A stretch of DNA of 64,000 nucleotides, taken from contig NZ_PITQ01000001.1 of the NCBI RefSeq assembly GCF_002834385.1, forward strand, positions 496,001 through 560,000. The letters are read 5' to 3'. The stretch's first letter is position 1. Each line of letters begins with the position of its first letter. The position numbers and the translations under genes were made by a program. The notes beneath the pieces were generated by a model. The model was not told where the DNA came from. It worked only from the letters and a program-made list of their open reading frames with translations, and did no database searches. Origin of the DNA: Rahnella sp. AA. GTDB taxonomy: Bacteria > Pseudomonadota > Gammaproteobacteria > Enterobacterales > Enterobacteriaceae. Shown in pieces: positions 10,115-20,681 of the stretch.

Positions 10115-11017
10115 ATGTCTGATATTCAACGTTATTCAGGGCTGACGCGCCGTCGTCTTTTACAGATGATGGCGCTGTCCCCGTTACTGACTTCCCTGCC
10201 AGCGCTGCCTGCCTCGCGTCCCGATCTGAGCCGTATTGTTACCCTCGAGTGGTTGCCTACCGAGCTGCTGATTGCGCTCGGCGTGATGCCGCTGGCGATT
10301 GCTGATATTCCCAATTACAACCTGTGGGTGGCGGAACCGCCGCTGGCGCCCGGCGTTATCGATGTCGGCCAGCGCACCGAGCCTAACATGGAGCTTATCC
10401 AGCAACTGAAACCTTCTTTGTTGCTGATAACCGAAGGTTATGGCCCGGACACCCAACAGCTGGAAACCATCGCGCCAGTGCTGGGTGTGAAAGCCAATGA
10501 CGGCAGCGCGAAGCCGATGCAGCTGGCGATCAAATCGCTGCATAAGCTGGCGGATTACATTGGTTTGCAGGATCGCGCTGAACAGCATTTGCAGGTTTAT
10601 AACGACGCAGTTGCGAAAACGCGTGAACTGATGAAACCGGTATCCCAACAGCCGGTTCTGCTGATCACCTTTATCGATCCGCGCCACGTTCTGGTGTTTG
10701 GTCAGGGCAGCATGTTCCATGAAATCATGGGCGATGTCGGGCTGACCAATGCGTGGGGGGGCGAGGGCAGCTTCTGGGGCAGCGTGTCGGTGGGCGTTGA
10801 GCGCCTGACCAGCATCAAAAATGCCCGTGTGCTGTGCTTTGATCACGGCAGCGCCGACATCATGGACGCGGTTGCCAAAACGCCGCTGTGGAAATCGATG
10901 CCATTCGTGCGTGCTAATCAGTTCAGCGTTGTCCCCGCCGTCTGGTTCTACGGCGCAACGTTCAGCGCCATGCATTTCTGTAAAATCCTGAACAGCACTC
11001 TGGGGAAACCGGTATGA
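10115..11017 (+). CDS. fhuD: Ferrichrome-binding periplasmic protein FhuD
   Basis: The periplasmic binding protein that hands ferric hydroxamates to FhuB. At 300 residues it aligns end to end with E. coli FhuD. The N-terminus TRRRLLQMMALSPLL has the basic patch plus hydrophobic stretch of an export signal and resembles a Tat signal. The binding-protein core shows IVTLEWLPTELL, VIDVGQRTEPN, LITFIDPRHVLVFG and PAVWFYGATFSAMHF, all FhuD landmarks. Its last codons overlap the fhuB start by four bases. Confidence 0.95.
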   Translation: MSDIQRYSGLTRRRLLQMMALSPLLTSLPALPASRPDLSRIVTLEWLPTELLIALGVMPLAIADIPNYNLWVAEPPLAPGVIDVGQRTEPNMELIQQLKPSLLLITEGYGPDTQQLETIAPVLGVKANDGSAKPMQLAIKSLHKLADYIGLQDRAEQHLQVYNDAVAKTRELMKPVSQQPVLLITFIDPRHVLVFGQGSMFHEIMGDVGLTNAWGGEGSFWGSVSVGVERLTSIKNARVLCFDHGSADIMDAVAKTPLWKSMPFVRANQFSVVPAVWFYGATFSAMHFCKILNSTLGKPV

Positions 11018-13002
11018 ACCGCCGCTCACTCAGCGTTTCGCTGATCCTTCTTTTGGTTCTGGCGCTGGCGGCCGGTGCGCTCAGCATCTACAACCTGCAT
11101 CAGCAATTGCCTTATCACTTATGGCGCGGCGCGCTCTGGCAGCCGGATATCGACGATGTTCAGCAGATGCTTTTCCATTACAGCTCACTACCGCGCATCG
11201 CCGTCGCGCTGCTGGCCGGTGCTGGTCTGGGGCTGGCCGGTTTGCTGTTCCAGCAGGTATTACGTAATCCGCTGGCCGAACCCGCGACGCTGGGGGTTTC
11301 GGCGGGCGCGCAGCTCGGCCTGACGATCGCCACGCTCTGGGCGCTGCCGGGCGGCATGATCACGCAGCAGTTTGCCGCGATGACTGGCGCGGTAGTGATC
11401 GGCGGGCTGGTGTTCGGGATTGCCTGGGGCAAACGTATGTCACCGGTGACGCTGATCCTTGCCGGTCTGGTGCTCGGCCTTTACTGCGGCGCGGTGAATG
11501 GCCTGATCGGCATCTTCAATTACCAGGGCCTGCAAAGTCTGTATATGTGGAGCAGCGGTTCGCTGACGCAGCAGGACTGGGACGTCGCGACATTTTTACT
11601 GCCGCGCGTGATTATCGTCTGGCTGCTGGCGTTCCTGTTACAGCGCCCGATGACGCTGCTCGGGCTGGATGACGGCGTCGCAAAAAACCTCGGTTTAGGC
11701 TTATCGGCAGCGCGTCTGGCGGTGCTGACGCTGGCAATTTTGATGAGTGCGCAGCTGGTGAACGCCGTCGGGATTATCGGTTTTATCGGTCTGTTTGCGC
11801 CACTTCTGGCAAAAATGCTCGGCGCACGTCGCCTGACCGCGCGTCTGGTGATGGCTCCTCTGATTGGGGCATTGCTGCTGTGGCTCACCGATCAGGTGAT
11901 GCAGTACGTGACGCAAATCTGGATGGAAATCCCGACCGGTGCCGCGACCGCGTTAGTCGGTGCGCCGCTGCTGCTGTGGCTGCTACCGCGCTTGCGTAAC
12001 AGCATGACGCCGCCGCCGATGAATCAGGGCGACAATGTGCCCAATGAACGTCAGCATCTGGTGCGTTGGGTTGCGCTGGCTTTACTGGTGCTGCTTGCCG
12101 GGCTGGTGGTGGCGCTGATGGTCGGGCGCAATGCGACAGGCTGGAGCTGGGCGACGGGCGCAGATTTACAGGCGCTGTTGCCGTGGCGTTTACCGCGCGT
12201 GCTGGCGGCGCTGGCGGCGGGAATTATGCTGGCGTCTTCCGGCGTGCTGATCCAGAAGCTGACCGGCAACGCGATGGCGAGCCCGGAAGTGCTGGGGATC
12301 AGCTCCGGTGCGGCGACCGGCGTCGTGGTGATGATGTTTATCGTTCCCGGCGATGCGTTTGTCTGGCTGCTGCCTGCGGGCAGTGCCGGTGCCGCGTTAA
12401 CGTTGCTGGTGATTATGGTCGCCTCCGGCCTGCGCAGTTTCTCGGCGGAACGGATGTTGCTGACCGGCATTGCGCTGAGTACCGCTTTCACCACGCTGAT
12501 GACGCTGCTGCTGGCCAGCGGCGATCCGCGTATGGGCGGTTTGCTGACCTGGCTTTCCGGTTCGACCTATTCAGTGACTGCGCCGATGGCGTGGCGAACG
12601 CTGGCGCTGGCTGCCGTGCTGATGGTCATCGTGCCGTTCTGCCGTCGCTGGATAAACATCTTGCCGCTCGGCAGCGTGACCGCGAAATCCGTCGGGCTGG
12701 CGCTGACGCCAACGCGTGTGGCGATCCTGCTGCTGGCCGCCGTAATGACGGCGGCCGCAACGCTGACCGTCGGGCCGCTGAGTTTTGTCGGGCTGATGGC
12801 ACCGCATATGGCGCGCATGATGGGATTCCGCCGCGCCGTTCCGCAGTGGATGGTGGCGAGTATTCTCGGCGGTCTGCTGATGGTCTTCGCGGACTGGTGT
12901 GGCCGTATGGTGATCTTCCCGAATCAGATCCCTGCCGGTTTGCTCGCGACCTTTATCGGCGCGCCGTACTTTATCTATCTGCTGAGAAAGCAGGCGAGTT
13001 AA
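11014..13002 (+). CDS. fhuB: Ferrichrome ABC transporter permease FhuB (double-length)
   Basis: The inner-membrane channel of the ferric hydroxamate importer. Its 662 residues (E. coli 660) form two fused FecCD/BtuC-type halves of about ten helices each. Both halves carry the repeated family signatures: LAGAGLGLAGLLFQQVLRNPLAEPATLG with GFIGLFAPLLAKML in the first, and LAAGIMLASSGVLIQKLTGNAMASPEVLGIS with SFVGLMAPHMARMMG in the second. ATGA overlap with fhuD indicates translational coupling. It ends the operon, and a shared terminator separates it from hemL. Confidence 0.96.
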   Translation: MNRRSLSVSLILLLVLALAAGALSIYNLHQQLPYHLWRGALWQPDIDDVQQMLFHYSSLPRIAVALLAGAGLGLAGLLFQQVLRNPLAEPATLGVSAGAQLGLTIATLWALPGGMITQQFAAMTGAVVIGGLVFGIAWGKRMSPVTLILAGLVLGLYCGAVNGLIGIFNYQGLQSLYMWSSGSLTQQDWDVATFLLPRVIIVWLLAFLLQRPMTLLGLDDGVAKNLGLGLSAARLAVLTLAILMSAQLVNAVGIIGFIGLFAPLLAKMLGARRLTARLVMAPLIGALLLWLTDQVMQYVTQIWMEIPTGAATALVGAPLLLWLLPRLRNSMTPPPMNQGDNVPNERQHLVRWVALALLVLLAGLVVALMVGRNATGWSWATGADLQALLPWRLPRVLAALAAGIMLASSGVLIQKLTGNAMASPEVLGISSGAATGVVVMMFIVPGDAFVWLLPAGSAGAALTLLVIMVASGLRSFSAERMLLTGIALSTAFTTLMTLLLASGDPRMGGLLTWLSGSTYSVTAPMAWRTLALAAVLMVIVPFCRRWINILPLGSVTAKSVGLALTPTRVAILLLAAVMTAAATLTVGPLSFVGLMAPHMARMMGFRRAVPQWMVASILGGLLMVFADWCGRMVIFPNQIPAGLLATFIGAPYFIYLLRKQAS

Positions 13003-13018
13003 CGTGTTTTGCTAATAA

Positions 13019-13042
13019 AAAAGGGGCCAGATGGCCCCTTTA
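13019..13042. terminator. Bidirectional terminator between fhuB and hemL
   Basis: AAGGGGCC/GGCCCCTT stem with a four-base AGAT loop, with A-rich and T-rich flanks so it can work on both strands. It lies between the convergent genes fhuB and hemL. Confidence 0.85.
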
Positions 13043-13063
13043 TGCTTTCTGCCAGATAGCGGC

Positions 13064-14344
13064 TTAAAGCTTAGCGAAACAACGGCGCGCGGCGTCAATG
13101 GTGCGCTGAATGTCTTCCTGTGTGTGGGCCAGAGACATGAAGCCCGCTTCGAACGCGGAAGGTGCCAGATAAATGCCTTCTTCCAGCATCATGTGGAAGA
13201 ATTTCTTGAAACGCTCAACGTCGCATTTCATCACGTCCTGATAGCCGGTGACGGTTTTGGCATCGGTAAAGAACAGGCCAAACATGCCGCCGACGTGGTT
13301 CACCACGAACGGAATGTTCTCATCTGCTGCGGCTTCACGTAAACCTTCAGCCAGCTGTGTGGTGCGTTCGGTCAGGGTCTGATGAACGCCCGGTTGTGCC
13401 ACCTGCGTCAGGCAGGCGATACCGGCGGCCATCGCAATCGGGTTACCGGAAAGCGTACCCGCCTGATACACCGGGCCGGTTGGCGCCAGCGCTTCCATCA
13501 CGTCACGGCGTCCGCCAAATGCGCCCACCGGCATACCGCCGCCGATGATTTTTCCCAGACAGGTCAGGTCAGGCGTTACGTCGTAATAATCCTGAGCACC
13601 GCCCAGCGCGACGCGGAAACCGGTCATCACTTCGTCGATAATCAGCAGTGCGCCGAACTCATCACAAATTGCACGCAGGCCCGGCAGGAATTCCGGCAGT
13701 GGCGGCACGCAGTTCATGTTGCCCGCGACCGGCTCAACGATGATACAGGCGATATCGTCCGGGAACTGTTCAAACGCCGCGCGGACAGAATCCAGATCGT
13801 TATAGGTACAGGTCAGGGTATGTTTGGCGAAATCAGCGGGCACGCCCGGCGAGTTTGGCTGGCCGAGAGTCAGCGCGCCGGAACCGGCTTTCACCAGCAG
13901 GCAGTCGGCGTGGCCATGGTAGCAGCCTTCGAATTTGACGATTTTATCGCGATGCGTGAAGCCGCGCGCCAGACGGATAGCGCTCATGGTCGCTTCTGTA
14001 CCGGAGTTCACCATGCGAACCATGTCCATGCTTGGCACCAGTCCGGTGACCAGCTCGGCCATTTTGACTTCCATTTCGGTCGGTGCGCCAAAGCTCAGGC
14101 CGCGTTGCGCTGCTTCAATAACCGCGCTGCGGATATCCGCGTTGTTGTGGCCAAGCACCATCGGGCCCCACGAGCCGACATAGTCGATATAGGCTTTGCC
14201 ATCGGCATCAAACAGGAACGCGCCGTCTGCGCGCGCAATGAATAAGGGGACGCCGCCGACGCCGGAGAAGGCACGTACCGGCGAGTTAACACCGCCCGGG
14301 ATTAGCGCTTGCGCCTGCGTGAACAGACTTTCTGACTTACTCAT
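13064..14344 (-). CDS. hemL: Glutamate-1-semialdehyde 2,1-aminomutase
   Basis: A PLP enzyme converting glutamate-1-semialdehyde to 5-aminolevulinate in the C5 route of heme synthesis. At 426 residues it has the usual length. The PLP lysine is Lys265 in [16 protein letters not shown], preceded by [11 protein letters not shown]. Other landmarks are VNSPVRAF at the N-terminus, [17 protein letters not shown] and [11 protein letters not shown]. Convergent with fhuB and divergent from clcA. Confidence 0.97.
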   Translation of the reverse strand: MSKSESLFTQAQALIPGGVNSPVRAFSGVGGVPLFIARADGAFLFDADGKAYIDYVGSWGPMVLGHNNADIRSAVIEAAQRGLSFGAPTEMEVKMAELVTGLVPSMDMVRMVNSGTEATMSAIRLARGFTHRDKIVKFEGCYHGHADCLLVKAGSGALTLGQPNSPGVPADFAKHTLTCTYNDLDSVRAAFEQFPDDIACIIVEPVAGNMNCVPPLPEFLPGLRAICDEFGALLIIDEVMTGFRVALGGAQDYYDVTPDLTCLGKIIGGGMPVGAFGGRRDVMEALAPTGPVYQAGTLSGNPIAMAAGIACLTQVAQPGVHQTLTERTTQLAEGLREAAADENIPFVVNHVGGMFGLFFTDAKTVTGYQDVMKCDVERFKKFFHMMLEEGIYLAPSAFEAGFMSLAHTQEDIQRTIDAARRCFAKL

Positions 14345-14530
14345 TATTCGGCTCCTGAATTGCTGGGTTCTGTATGTAATAAGAATGTTGATGCGCCCAT
14401 TCTAGTGAACTGAGCGGCGTTATCAAACCGTAAACCGTGCGGCATATTGTTGCAGATCCTGTCAGGCGGGCATTTTGTATGATTAAATCCATCAATATTT
14501 CCTAACTCTTTCCGAATCACCTTTCCTGCC

Positions 14531-15994
14531 ATGAATGAATCAGAGACTGAAATGTTAGAACGCCCGCCTTTGCGCGGCCCCCGTAAACGCAGCGAAATTC
14601 TGCGAATTTTCCTGCGGCGCGATAAAACGCCGGTAACGATTTTGATGGTCGCCGCGGTGGCCGGTACTGTCGCCGGGCTGCTCGGCGTGGCGTTCGAAAA
14701 AGCAGTGAACTGGGTGATGCACCTGCGCCTTGCCGGTCTGGGCATTTTCAGCGATTACTGGATCCTGCTGTGGCCGCTGACCTTTGTGGTTTCCGCCGTT
14801 CTGGCGATGTTTGGCTATTACCTTGTGCGGCGTTTTGCCCCGGAAGCGGGCGGCTCCGGAATTCCTGAAATTGAGGGCGCGCTGGAAGAATTACGGCCCG
14901 TTCGCTGGTGGCGCGTGATCCCAGTGAAATTTTTTGGCGGGATGGGCACGCTCGGCGCGGGTATGGTACTGGGCAGGGAAGGGCCGACTGTGCAGATGGG
15001 CGCAAACGTCGGGAAAATGATGGTGGATATTTTCCGGCTGCGCAGCGCCGAAGCGCGCCATTCTTTGCTGGCAACCGGCGCGGCGGCGGGGCTTTCGGCC
15101 GCTTTCAACGCACCGCTGGCGGGGATCCTGTTCATTCTCGAAGAGATGCGCTTGCAATTCCGGTACAGCCTGATTTCCATCAAAGCGGTGTTTATCGGCG
15201 TGATTATGTCGAGCATCGTCTTCCGCATTTTCAACGGCGATGGCGCAGTGATTGAAGTCGGGAAACTGGCGAACGCACCGCTCAACACGCTGTGGCTGTA
15301 TCTGGTGCTAGGTATGGTGTTTGGCGTGGTGGGCGTCAGCTTCAATGCGCTGATTTTCCGTACGCAGGATATGTTTGCGCGCATTCACGGCGGCAGTCTG
15401 AAAAAAATCCTGATTATCGGCGGCATACTGGGTGGTTTTTGCGGGCTGCTCGGGCTGGTTCAGCCGGAAGCGGCAGGCGGTGGTTTCGCGCTGATCCCGC
15501 TGGCGGCGGCCGGGAAATACAGCCTGCTGATGCTGCTGTTTATCTTTGTTGTCCGCGTTGCAACTACGTTGTTGTGTTTTGCTTCCGGTGCGCCAGGCGG
15601 GATTTTCGCACCGATGCTGGCGCTCGGCACCTTGCTGGGCACCGCATTTGGCACCGCCGCGATGTACTTTTTCCCGCAATACGGCATCGAGCCCGCGACC
15701 TTTGCGATTGCCGGAATGGGAGCGTTATTTGCGGGCAGTGTACGTGCGCCGCTCACCGGAATTGTGCTGGTGCTGGAAATGACCGATAACTATCAGCTCA
15801 TTTTACCGATGATTATCACCTGTCTCGGCGCAACGTTGCTGGCGCAGTTTTTGGGGGGTAAGCCCTTGTATTCCGCCATTCTTACCCGCACCCTGCAACG
15901 GCAGGAACGTGAAAATGCCGAAAAAGCGCAGGCAGAATCTGAGACGGAAGGCACCAATAGTCAGGACAGCGCGACCAAAACATCCCATACTTGA
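14531..15994 (+). CDS. clcA: H+/Cl- exchange transporter ClcA
   Basis: A CLC-family antiporter of the inner membrane (2 Cl- out for 1 H+ in) linked to acid resistance. All family motifs are present: GSGIP, GREGP with gating Glu150 (Glu148 in E. coli), the internal proton glutamate in ILEEMR near residue 205, and [11 protein letters not shown]. At 487 residues it is slightly longer than E. coli ClcA (473), mainly through a hydrophilic C-terminal tail rich in Glu, Ser and Thr. Divergent from hemL. Confidence 0.95.
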   Translation: MNESETEMLERPPLRGPRKRSEILRIFLRRDKTPVTILMVAAVAGTVAGLLGVAFEKAVNWVMHLRLAGLGIFSDYWILLWPLTFVVSAVLAMFGYYLVRRFAPEAGGSGIPEIEGALEELRPVRWWRVIPVKFFGGMGTLGAGMVLGREGPTVQMGANVGKMMVDIFRLRSAEARHSLLATGAAAGLSAAFNAPLAGILFILEEMRLQFRYSLISIKAVFIGVIMSSIVFRIFNGDGAVIEVGKLANAPLNTLWLYLVLGMVFGVVGVSFNALIFRTQDMFARIHGGSLKKILIIGGILGGFCGLLGLVQPEAAGGGFALIPLAAAGKYSLLMLLFIFVVRVATTLLCFASGAPGGIFAPMLALGTLLGTAFGTAAMYFFPQYGIEPATFAIAGMGALFAGSVRAPLTGIVLVLEMTDNYQLILPMIITCLGATLLAQFLGGKPLYSAILTRTLQRQERENAEKAQAESETEGTNSQDSATKTSHT

Positions 15995-16019
15995 AGCATT
16001 AACTCATGTATAAGATAAT
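15991..16019 (+). promoter_or_regulatory. Candidate sigma70 promoter for erpA
   Basis: TTGAAG and GATAAT are separated by 17 bases. The -35 overlaps the clcA stop region and the -10 lies about 64 nt before the erpA ATG. It would let erpA be transcribed independently of clcA. Prediction from sequence only. Confidence 0.45.
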
Positions 16020-16082
16020 GAGTACATTATTCAGACAGTCAATCCGGCGGCCTGAACAAATACGGATTGGGAGCGAGAGATT

Positions 16083-16442
16083 ATGAGCGAAGCATTGTTG
16101 AATGAAACTGCTGCGTTGCCGTTACAGTTTACTGAAAACGCAGCGAAGAAGGTGAAGAACCTGATTTCTGATGAAGAAAACCCGAACCTGAAACTGCGTG
16201 TTTATATCACCGGGGGTGGTTGCAGCGGTTTCCAGTACGGTTTTACCTTTGATGACAAAATCAACGACGGCGACATGACCATTGAGAAATCCGGCGTGGC
16301 GCTGGTGGTCGATCCGATGAGCCTGCAATATCTGGTAGGCGGCTCCGTGGATTACACCGAAGGTCTGGAAGGCTCACGTTTTGTTGTGACGAATCCAAAC
16401 GCTAAGACGACGTGTGGTTGCGGCTCTTCTTTCAGTATCTGA
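16083..16442 (+). CDS. erpA: Iron-sulfur cluster insertion protein ErpA (A-type carrier)
   Basis: An A-type Fe-S carrier that delivers clusters to apo-targets such as IspG/IspH, essential for aerobic growth in E. coli. The 119-residue protein has the three cluster cysteines: one in [11 protein letters not shown] and two in the C-terminal CGCGSSF. Most of the sequence is nearly identical to E. coli ErpA; only the N-terminus ([10 protein letters not shown]) is a few residues longer. A GGGAGCGAGAG ribosome-binding region precedes the ATG. Confidence 0.97.
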   Translation: MSEALLNETAALPLQFTENAAKKVKNLISDEENPNLKLRVYITGGGCSGFQYGFTFDDKINDGDMTIEKSGVALVVDPMSLQYLVGGSVDYTEGLEGSRFVVTNPNAKTTCGCGSSFSI

Positions 16443-16443
16443 T

Positions 16444-16568
16444 TACCCTTCATCCTTCAAGACGCCTCTGCGTTGGCTGCCTTTACTCACCCCGGTCACT
16501 TACTCATGTAAGCTCCCGGGGATTCGTTCAGTTGCCGCCTTGATGCAACATGAATGATTTTGGGTATA
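16444..16568. repeat. ERIC (intergenic repeat unit) element
   Basis: An imperfect palindrome of about 125 bp whose outer ends pair (TACCCTT with TGGGTA) and whose core, around 16487-16532, matches the known ERIC centre: CTCACCCCGGTCACTTACT followed by ATGTAAGCTCCCGGGGATTC. It begins just after the erpA stop, so it would sit in the erpA mRNA 3' end. ERIC elements are non-coding repeats of Enterobacterales; this copy fits the usual 127-bp length. Confidence 0.85.
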
Positions 16569-16585
16569 CAAGGACTGAACAAAAA

Positions 16586-16617
16586 AAAAGCCCGTTTGCT
16601 GATGCAGACGGGCTTTT
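16586..16617 (+). terminator. Terminator downstream of erpA and the ERIC element
   Basis: AAAAAGCCCGTTTGC pairs with GCAGACGGGCTTTTT across a four-base loop, allowing one G:T pair, and ends in a T run. Flanking A and T runs make it usable in both directions, so it may also serve the small gene at 16667-16912. Confidence 0.85.
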
Positions 16618-16666
16618 TTAATGCTTGATAGCGGGGCGCTGGAGTAAGTAAGCATTCACATGCAAC

Positions 16667-16912
16667 TTACCATTCCACTGTCACCAGTTTGGAATCTGTG
16701 CTGATGCCCGGCACTGAGGCGAGCATCATTTCGCTAATGTGCGGCTGCATCATCGTGCGGCTGGCGCAGGTGACGGACGTGCCGGAGTGCGCGATATCGA
16801 CTTTGCAGGTCGGTAAAATGGTCAGGCTGATATGGATCTCGCCACTTGTCATGCCCGCGACCGCGACCAACGGGCTCAATGCCAGCAGCACGCTGAGTAA
16901 GAGTACTTTCAT
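16667..16912 (-). CDS. Small exported protein resembling a minimal SCPU/fimbrial subunit
   Basis: Encodes 81 residues of unknown function. It begins with a clear signal peptide (MKVLLLSVLLALSPLVAVAG). The mature part of about 60 residues has two cysteines, in ILPTCKVDI and SVTCAS, and ends KLVTVEW. The phrase LTILPTCKV and the final aromatic beta-strand resemble the ends of spore-coat-U/fimbrial subunits (compare those at 36871-38540), but the domain would be less than half the normal length. AGGA lies nine bases before the ATG, supporting a real gene. E. coli has yadS at this place. A stand-alone periplasmic protein is also possible. Confidence 0.7.
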   Translation of the reverse strand: MKVLLLSVLLALSPLVAVAGMTSGEIHISLTILPTCKVDIAHSGTSVTCASRTMMQPHISEMMLASVPGISTDSKLVTVEW

Positions 16913-17254
16913 TAATATTTTTCCTGCTGGTGTAATGACAATAAAAATCAGCCGGGGGCTGAAAAGGTTATCGGTAATGTTTTCGTGGCCTTTAATCCAA
17001 ATTTCTTATGATTTGGATGCCAGTCATGCCTTTTTGTGACGTTATTTTTAACGTTCTGGCGTGACTTTTATTATTTCGTTTGTACAACAAAGAGATAACG
17101 TTAAAGCGGGGAAAGTGCACGAACCGTATAATTCTACGTCAGGCATATTACCAGATGACAGGGCTGAATTCTTGACTTTGGTTAATAAAAGAACAATTCA
17201 GAAAAATGCGACACGGCGCCTGTTTTGGGCAGAAACTTTTTTGTTAGTGAGCAT
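16913..17254. other. Intergenic region, no gene seen
   Basis: No convincing gene. It must hold the promoter for the small exported protein on the minus strand. An 8-bp inverted repeat (ATCCAAAT at 16995-17002 and ATTTGGAT at 17011-17018) lies about 85-105 nt upstream of that start and could be an operator. The rest is A/T-rich spacer up to the btuF stop. Confidence 0.6.
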
Positions 17255-18070
17255 TTACCTTTGAGGCAAGGCGGCGAGCTGAGGGCAGAGCTGTTGTGCG
17301 GCCAGCAAAATACGGGGGCCCGCACGGCTGAACCAGTCCGGCTCAAGAGCGATAACCTGCGCGGTGAGCAGGGAATGCCAGTATCCTTCAATGATCGTTT
17401 TTTGCGATTTCCCACCTGATATAACAATAACCTGTGGCTGACGGCTTAAAACCTGCTCCCGGCCGACCTGAGGCCAGGGAACCGGGCTGTCAGCGAAAAC
17501 GTTTTTAGCGCCACAGACTTCCAGAACCTCACTTTGCATTGTCGCCGATGAGGCGGTAAAAAGCGGCAGTGTACCGAACTGAATAAAAGCGGGGATCGGT
17601 TTTTCACGATGATATTTCAGTTTCAGCGCCTGCCATTGCTGGCGAAATTCTCCGGCTGCCTGCTGAGCGAGGGAGGGATTGGGGCTGTAGGCGGCCAGCT
17701 GCTCCAGAGCCCCCGCCACCTGCTCTGCATTTTCCGGATCCAGATAGAGAATTTTAATGCCAAGAGATGCCAGTTGCTCCAGCGGGCGCTGCGGATTGCC
17801 CCCGCGCCACGCGAGGATCAGATCCGGTTTTAGCGTAACAATGCGTTCCACGTTTATCCCCTGCCAGTTAGCCACCTGTTCAATCTTGCCGGCCTGCGGA
17901 GGGAAATCGGAGTAAGCACTTACACCAACGAGCTGGTTGCCCAGCCCGGCGGCGAACGCCAGTTCTGTCAGATTGGGCGCAAGGCTGATAATTCGCTGCG
18001 CCGGGGATGCTGCTGCCACCAGAGGCAGCGACAGAGCCGTCAGCAAAAGACAGAACCGGCGCATTATCAC
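17255..18070 (-). CDS. btuF: Vitamin B12-binding periplasmic protein BtuF
   Basis: The periplasmic cobalamin-binding protein for the BtuCD importer. It is 271 residues with a signal peptide ([19 protein letters not shown]). Family landmarks are [68 protein letters not shown] and [11 protein letters not shown]. The start is either the GTG at 18070, which overlaps the mtnN stop, or an ATG six bases further on at 18064. Placement directly after mtnN, as in E. coli, indicates cotranscription. Confidence 0.94.
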   Translation of the reverse strand: MIMRRFCLLLTALSLPLVAAASPAQRIISLAPNLTELAFAAGLGNQLVGVSAYSDFPPQAGKIEQVANWQGINVERIVTLKPDLILAWRGGNPQRPLEQLASLGIKILYLDPENAEQVAGALEQLAAYSPNPSLAQQAAGEFRQQWQALKLKYHREKPIPAFIQFGTLPLFTASSATMQSEVLEVCGAKNVFADSPVPWPQVGREQVLSRQPQVIVISGGKSQKTIIEGYWHSLLTAQVIALEPDWFSRAGPRILLAAQQLCPQLAALPQR

Positions 18071-18771
18071 TCTTCGGAAGCTGCCAGCGCTTTCAGCATG
18101 GCATCAACCATCAGCGTGGATTGCTGTGCGGCGACCACCAGGAACTCTTCAAAGCTCAGGTGAGATTCGCTGTCCGCAACGTCTGAGATGGCACGTACAA
18201 CCACGAAAGGCGTATCGAAAAGATGGCAAACATGGCCCACTGCGGCGGCTTCCATTTCCACGGCAGCGACGTTCGGGAAGGTGGCGCGGATACGGGCCAG
18301 AGGCGCGGCACCGTTAATGAAAGCATCGCCGCTGCACACCAGACCGCGCACGGCGTTCAAATCCAGTTCGCGGATACAGGTTTCAGCCAGTTCGACCAAA
18401 AACGGAGCGGCGACGAAAGCCGCCGGGCAACCGGCCATCTGGCCCGGTTCGTAACCAAATGCGGTGACATCCGCGTCGTGATAGCGAACTTCATCGGAAA
18501 CCACGATATCGCCGACTTTCAGCGTTTTCGCCAGACCACCGGCAGAACCGGTGTTGATTACCACATCCGGGCGGCAATGTTCCAGCAACAACGTCGTCCC
18601 CATCGCCGCAGACACTTTACCGATACCGGATTTCAGCAGCGCCACGTCTACACCGTTCAGCTGACCGGTATAGATTTCGCAGCCCGCACGTTCGATAGTC
18701 TGGCGGTTGATGATTTTGTCTCGCAGCAGGGTCACTTCCTGCTCCATTGCGCCGATAATGCCTACTTTCAT
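18067..18771 (-). CDS. mtnN: 5'-methylthioadenosine/S-adenosylhomocysteine nucleosidase
   Basis: Hydrolyses MTA, SAH and 5'-deoxyadenosine to adenine plus the ribose product, feeding methionine salvage and autoinducer-2 synthesis. The 234 residues start [16 protein letters not shown]. Active-site landmarks are the Glu in [34 protein letters not shown] and the catalytic Asp in RAISDVAD. The frame is open upstream to 19161, but that part would overlap the divergent dgt promoter and is not conserved. btuF follows with overlapping stop and start. Confidence 0.96.
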   Translation of the reverse strand: MKVGIIGAMEQEVTLLRDKIINRQTIERAGCEIYTGQLNGVDVALLKSGIGKVSAAMGTTLLLEHCRPDVVINTGSAGGLAKTLKVGDIVVSDEVRYHDADVTAFGYEPGQMAGCPAAFVAAPFLVELAETCIRELDLNAVRGLVCSGDAFINGAAPLARIRATFPNVAAVEMEAAAVGHVCHLFDTPFVVVRAISDVADSESHLSFEEFLVVAAQQSTLMVDAMLKALAASEE

Positions 18772-18954
18772 ATAAATACTCGCAGATGTGTGTGGAATGA
18801 ACCGCAGCTTGTGCGGAATTGACGGTTTAATAACGAAAACAATGTGCGATAGTCTATCATGGCTAAAGGGAAGAGATAATGCGTTTGGGGTGCGGGTTTT
18901 ATCACGCAAAAGCGTGCTGGTTTTACGCGTGAGTGGCTGAAAAGGTGGAAAATC

Positions 18955-20469
18955 ATGTCCGGGATCGATTTTAAAGCGAAATTCAATTTTCAGCGTCCTT
19001 TCAGCGCGCCGATTGAGGTGCGTGATGCTTACGACGTGGTTCGCCAGTTTGAGAGCGATCGCGGGCGAATCATCAATTCTGCGGCAATCCGCCGTCTGCA
19101 ACAAAAAACACAAGTCTTCCCGCTGGAGAAAAACGCCGCCGTCCGCAGCCGCCTGACGCATTCACTCGAAGTTCAGCAGGTGGGGCGCCACATTGCCAAA
19201 GAAATCCTGCATCGCCTGAGCCGTCAGGGAAAACTCGAGGCTTACGGGCTGAGCGATGTGACCGATCCGTTCGAAAGCGTGGTTGAAATGGCCTGTCTGA
19301 TGCATGACATCGGCAATCCGCCTTTCGGGCATTTCGGCGAGTCGGCGATTAATAACTGGTTCAAAAAGCGCATGGATATCGAAAGCTGTGGCGAAACGCC
19401 GCCGGAAACCGATTCCTGCCTGGTGGCCTGTTTGCGGCTGGTAGCGGACGAGGCGGAGCTGAATCAGCTGCGCAGCAAAATCCGTTATGACCTCAGCAAT
19501 TTTGAAGGTAACGCGCAGGCTATTCGCCTGGTATTTACGCTGCTGAAACTCAATCTGACCTACAGCCAGACGGCCTGCATTCTGAAATACACCCGCCCGG
19601 CATACTCGCTGACTAAGCTGTCCTCACATGATTATCTGATGAAAAAACCGGGTTTTTATCTGGCTGAAGAACCGTTCATCAAAGATTTGCGCAGTGAGCT
19701 CGGACTTGGGGAATTCAACCGTTTTCCGCTGACCTACATTATGGAAGCCGCAGACGATATTTCTTATTGCATTGCCGATCTTGAAGATGCGGTCGAGAAA
19801 AGCATATTCAGCGTTGAAGAACTCTATAAATATCTGATGCGTGAATGGGGCGACATTGAGAAGAATGACATCTTCGATAAAGTGGTTCGCACCGCGTATG
19901 AAAAAATGGATAAAGCGAAAACGTTCCGTAATCCGGTGGATTATTTCTTTATGGAACTTCGTGTTCAGACGGTTAAACAGCTGGTGCCTCACGCGGCGCG
20001 CAGATTCATTGATAATATAGACGATGTATATCAGGGAACCTTTAATCACGCGCTGCTCGAAGATGACAGCCAGGCGAACCGGCTGTTAGAAATTTATAAA
20101 GCTGTCGCTTTCAAACAGGTATTCAACCACCCTGAAGTCGAGGAGCTGGAATTACAGGGGTACCGGGTGATCAGCGGATTGCTGGATATTTATAGCCCGC
20201 TGCTGGATATGCCATTGGCTGATTTTAGCCAGCTGGTTCGCGAGGATACACACCGGGAATATCCTATAGAAACCCGTTTGTTGCATAAGATTTCTGCCAA
20301 GCACCGGCTGGCGTATAACAATGCCGTCGTGGGGCTGGAGGGGGTAGAAGACGCAGAGTTCGCAGCCCAGGAGTTTTATTACCGGGCGAGAATGATTCAG
20401 GATTATATCAGCGGCATGACAGACCTTTACGCGTATGACGAATATCGCCGTCTGATGGCTGCTGAATAA
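18955..20469 (+). CDS. dgt: Deoxyguanosinetriphosphate triphosphohydrolase
   Basis: An HD-domain enzyme cleaving dGTP to deoxyguanosine and triphosphate. At 504 residues it is almost the same length as E. coli Dgt (505). The metal site is visible as [12 protein letters not shown] (first His) and [15 protein letters not shown] (HD motif), with [16 protein letters not shown] giving the later acidic ligand. The start ATG follows AAGGTGG. Divergent from mtnN and followed by degP, the E. coli order. Confidence 0.96.
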   Translation: MSGIDFKAKFNFQRPFSAPIEVRDAYDVVRQFESDRGRIINSAAIRRLQQKTQVFPLEKNAAVRSRLTHSLEVQQVGRHIAKEILHRLSRQGKLEAYGLSDVTDPFESVVEMACLMHDIGNPPFGHFGESAINNWFKKRMDIESCGETPPETDSCLVACLRLVADEAELNQLRSKIRYDLSNFEGNAQAIRLVFTLLKLNLTYSQTACILKYTRPAYSLTKLSSHDYLMKKPGFYLAEEPFIKDLRSELGLGEFNRFPLTYIMEAADDISYCIADLEDAVEKSIFSVEELYKYLMREWGDIEKNDIFDKVVRTAYEKMDKAKTFRNPVDYFFMELRVQTVKQLVPHAARRFIDNIDDVYQGTFNHALLEDDSQANRLLEIYKAVAFKQVFNHPEVEELELQGYRVISGLLDIYSPLLDMPLADFSQLVREDTHREYPIETRLLHKISAKHRLAYNNAVVGLEGVEDAEFAAQEFYYRARMIQDYISGMTDLYAYDEYRRLMAAE

Positions 20470-20590
20470 TTTAGGGTAAAAGTTAAGAGCTAAATTTAAA
20501 CGTCTTTAATTTACTTTACGGAACTGGCTGAAAAAGCGTCATTTGTAAATACTGACAATAATTTTTTACCATTGTCAGTGTGACCCTGAT

Positions 20591-20617
20591 GAACTTCACG
20601 CTATTAATACTCTCTCA
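20591..20617 (+). promoter_or_regulatory. Candidate sigmaE promoter of degP
   Basis: GAACTT and TCTCA are separated by 16 bases and lie about 65 nt before the degP ATG. This fits the extracytoplasmic sigmaE pattern (GGAACTT, then TCTRA) known to drive degP in E. coli. Prediction from sequence. Confidence 0.6.
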
Positions 20618-20681
20618 GTATCACGACTACCAAGCAATGCGACTATTTTGGTTGCCACAATAATTTTAAGAGATCCTGAAA

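Noticed and set aside
12066..13067. 333-codon alternative frame inside fhuB
   Set aside because: Glycine/arginine-rich shadow of the fhuB frame; fhuB itself matches its family end to end.
13382..14245. 287-codon frame antisense to hemL
   Set aside because: A shadow of GC-rich hemL codons; His/Arg-rich product without family features.
17061..17264. 67-codon open frame in the btuF downstream gap
   Set aside because: Ends inside btuF, has no ribosome-binding site and no recognisable sequence.
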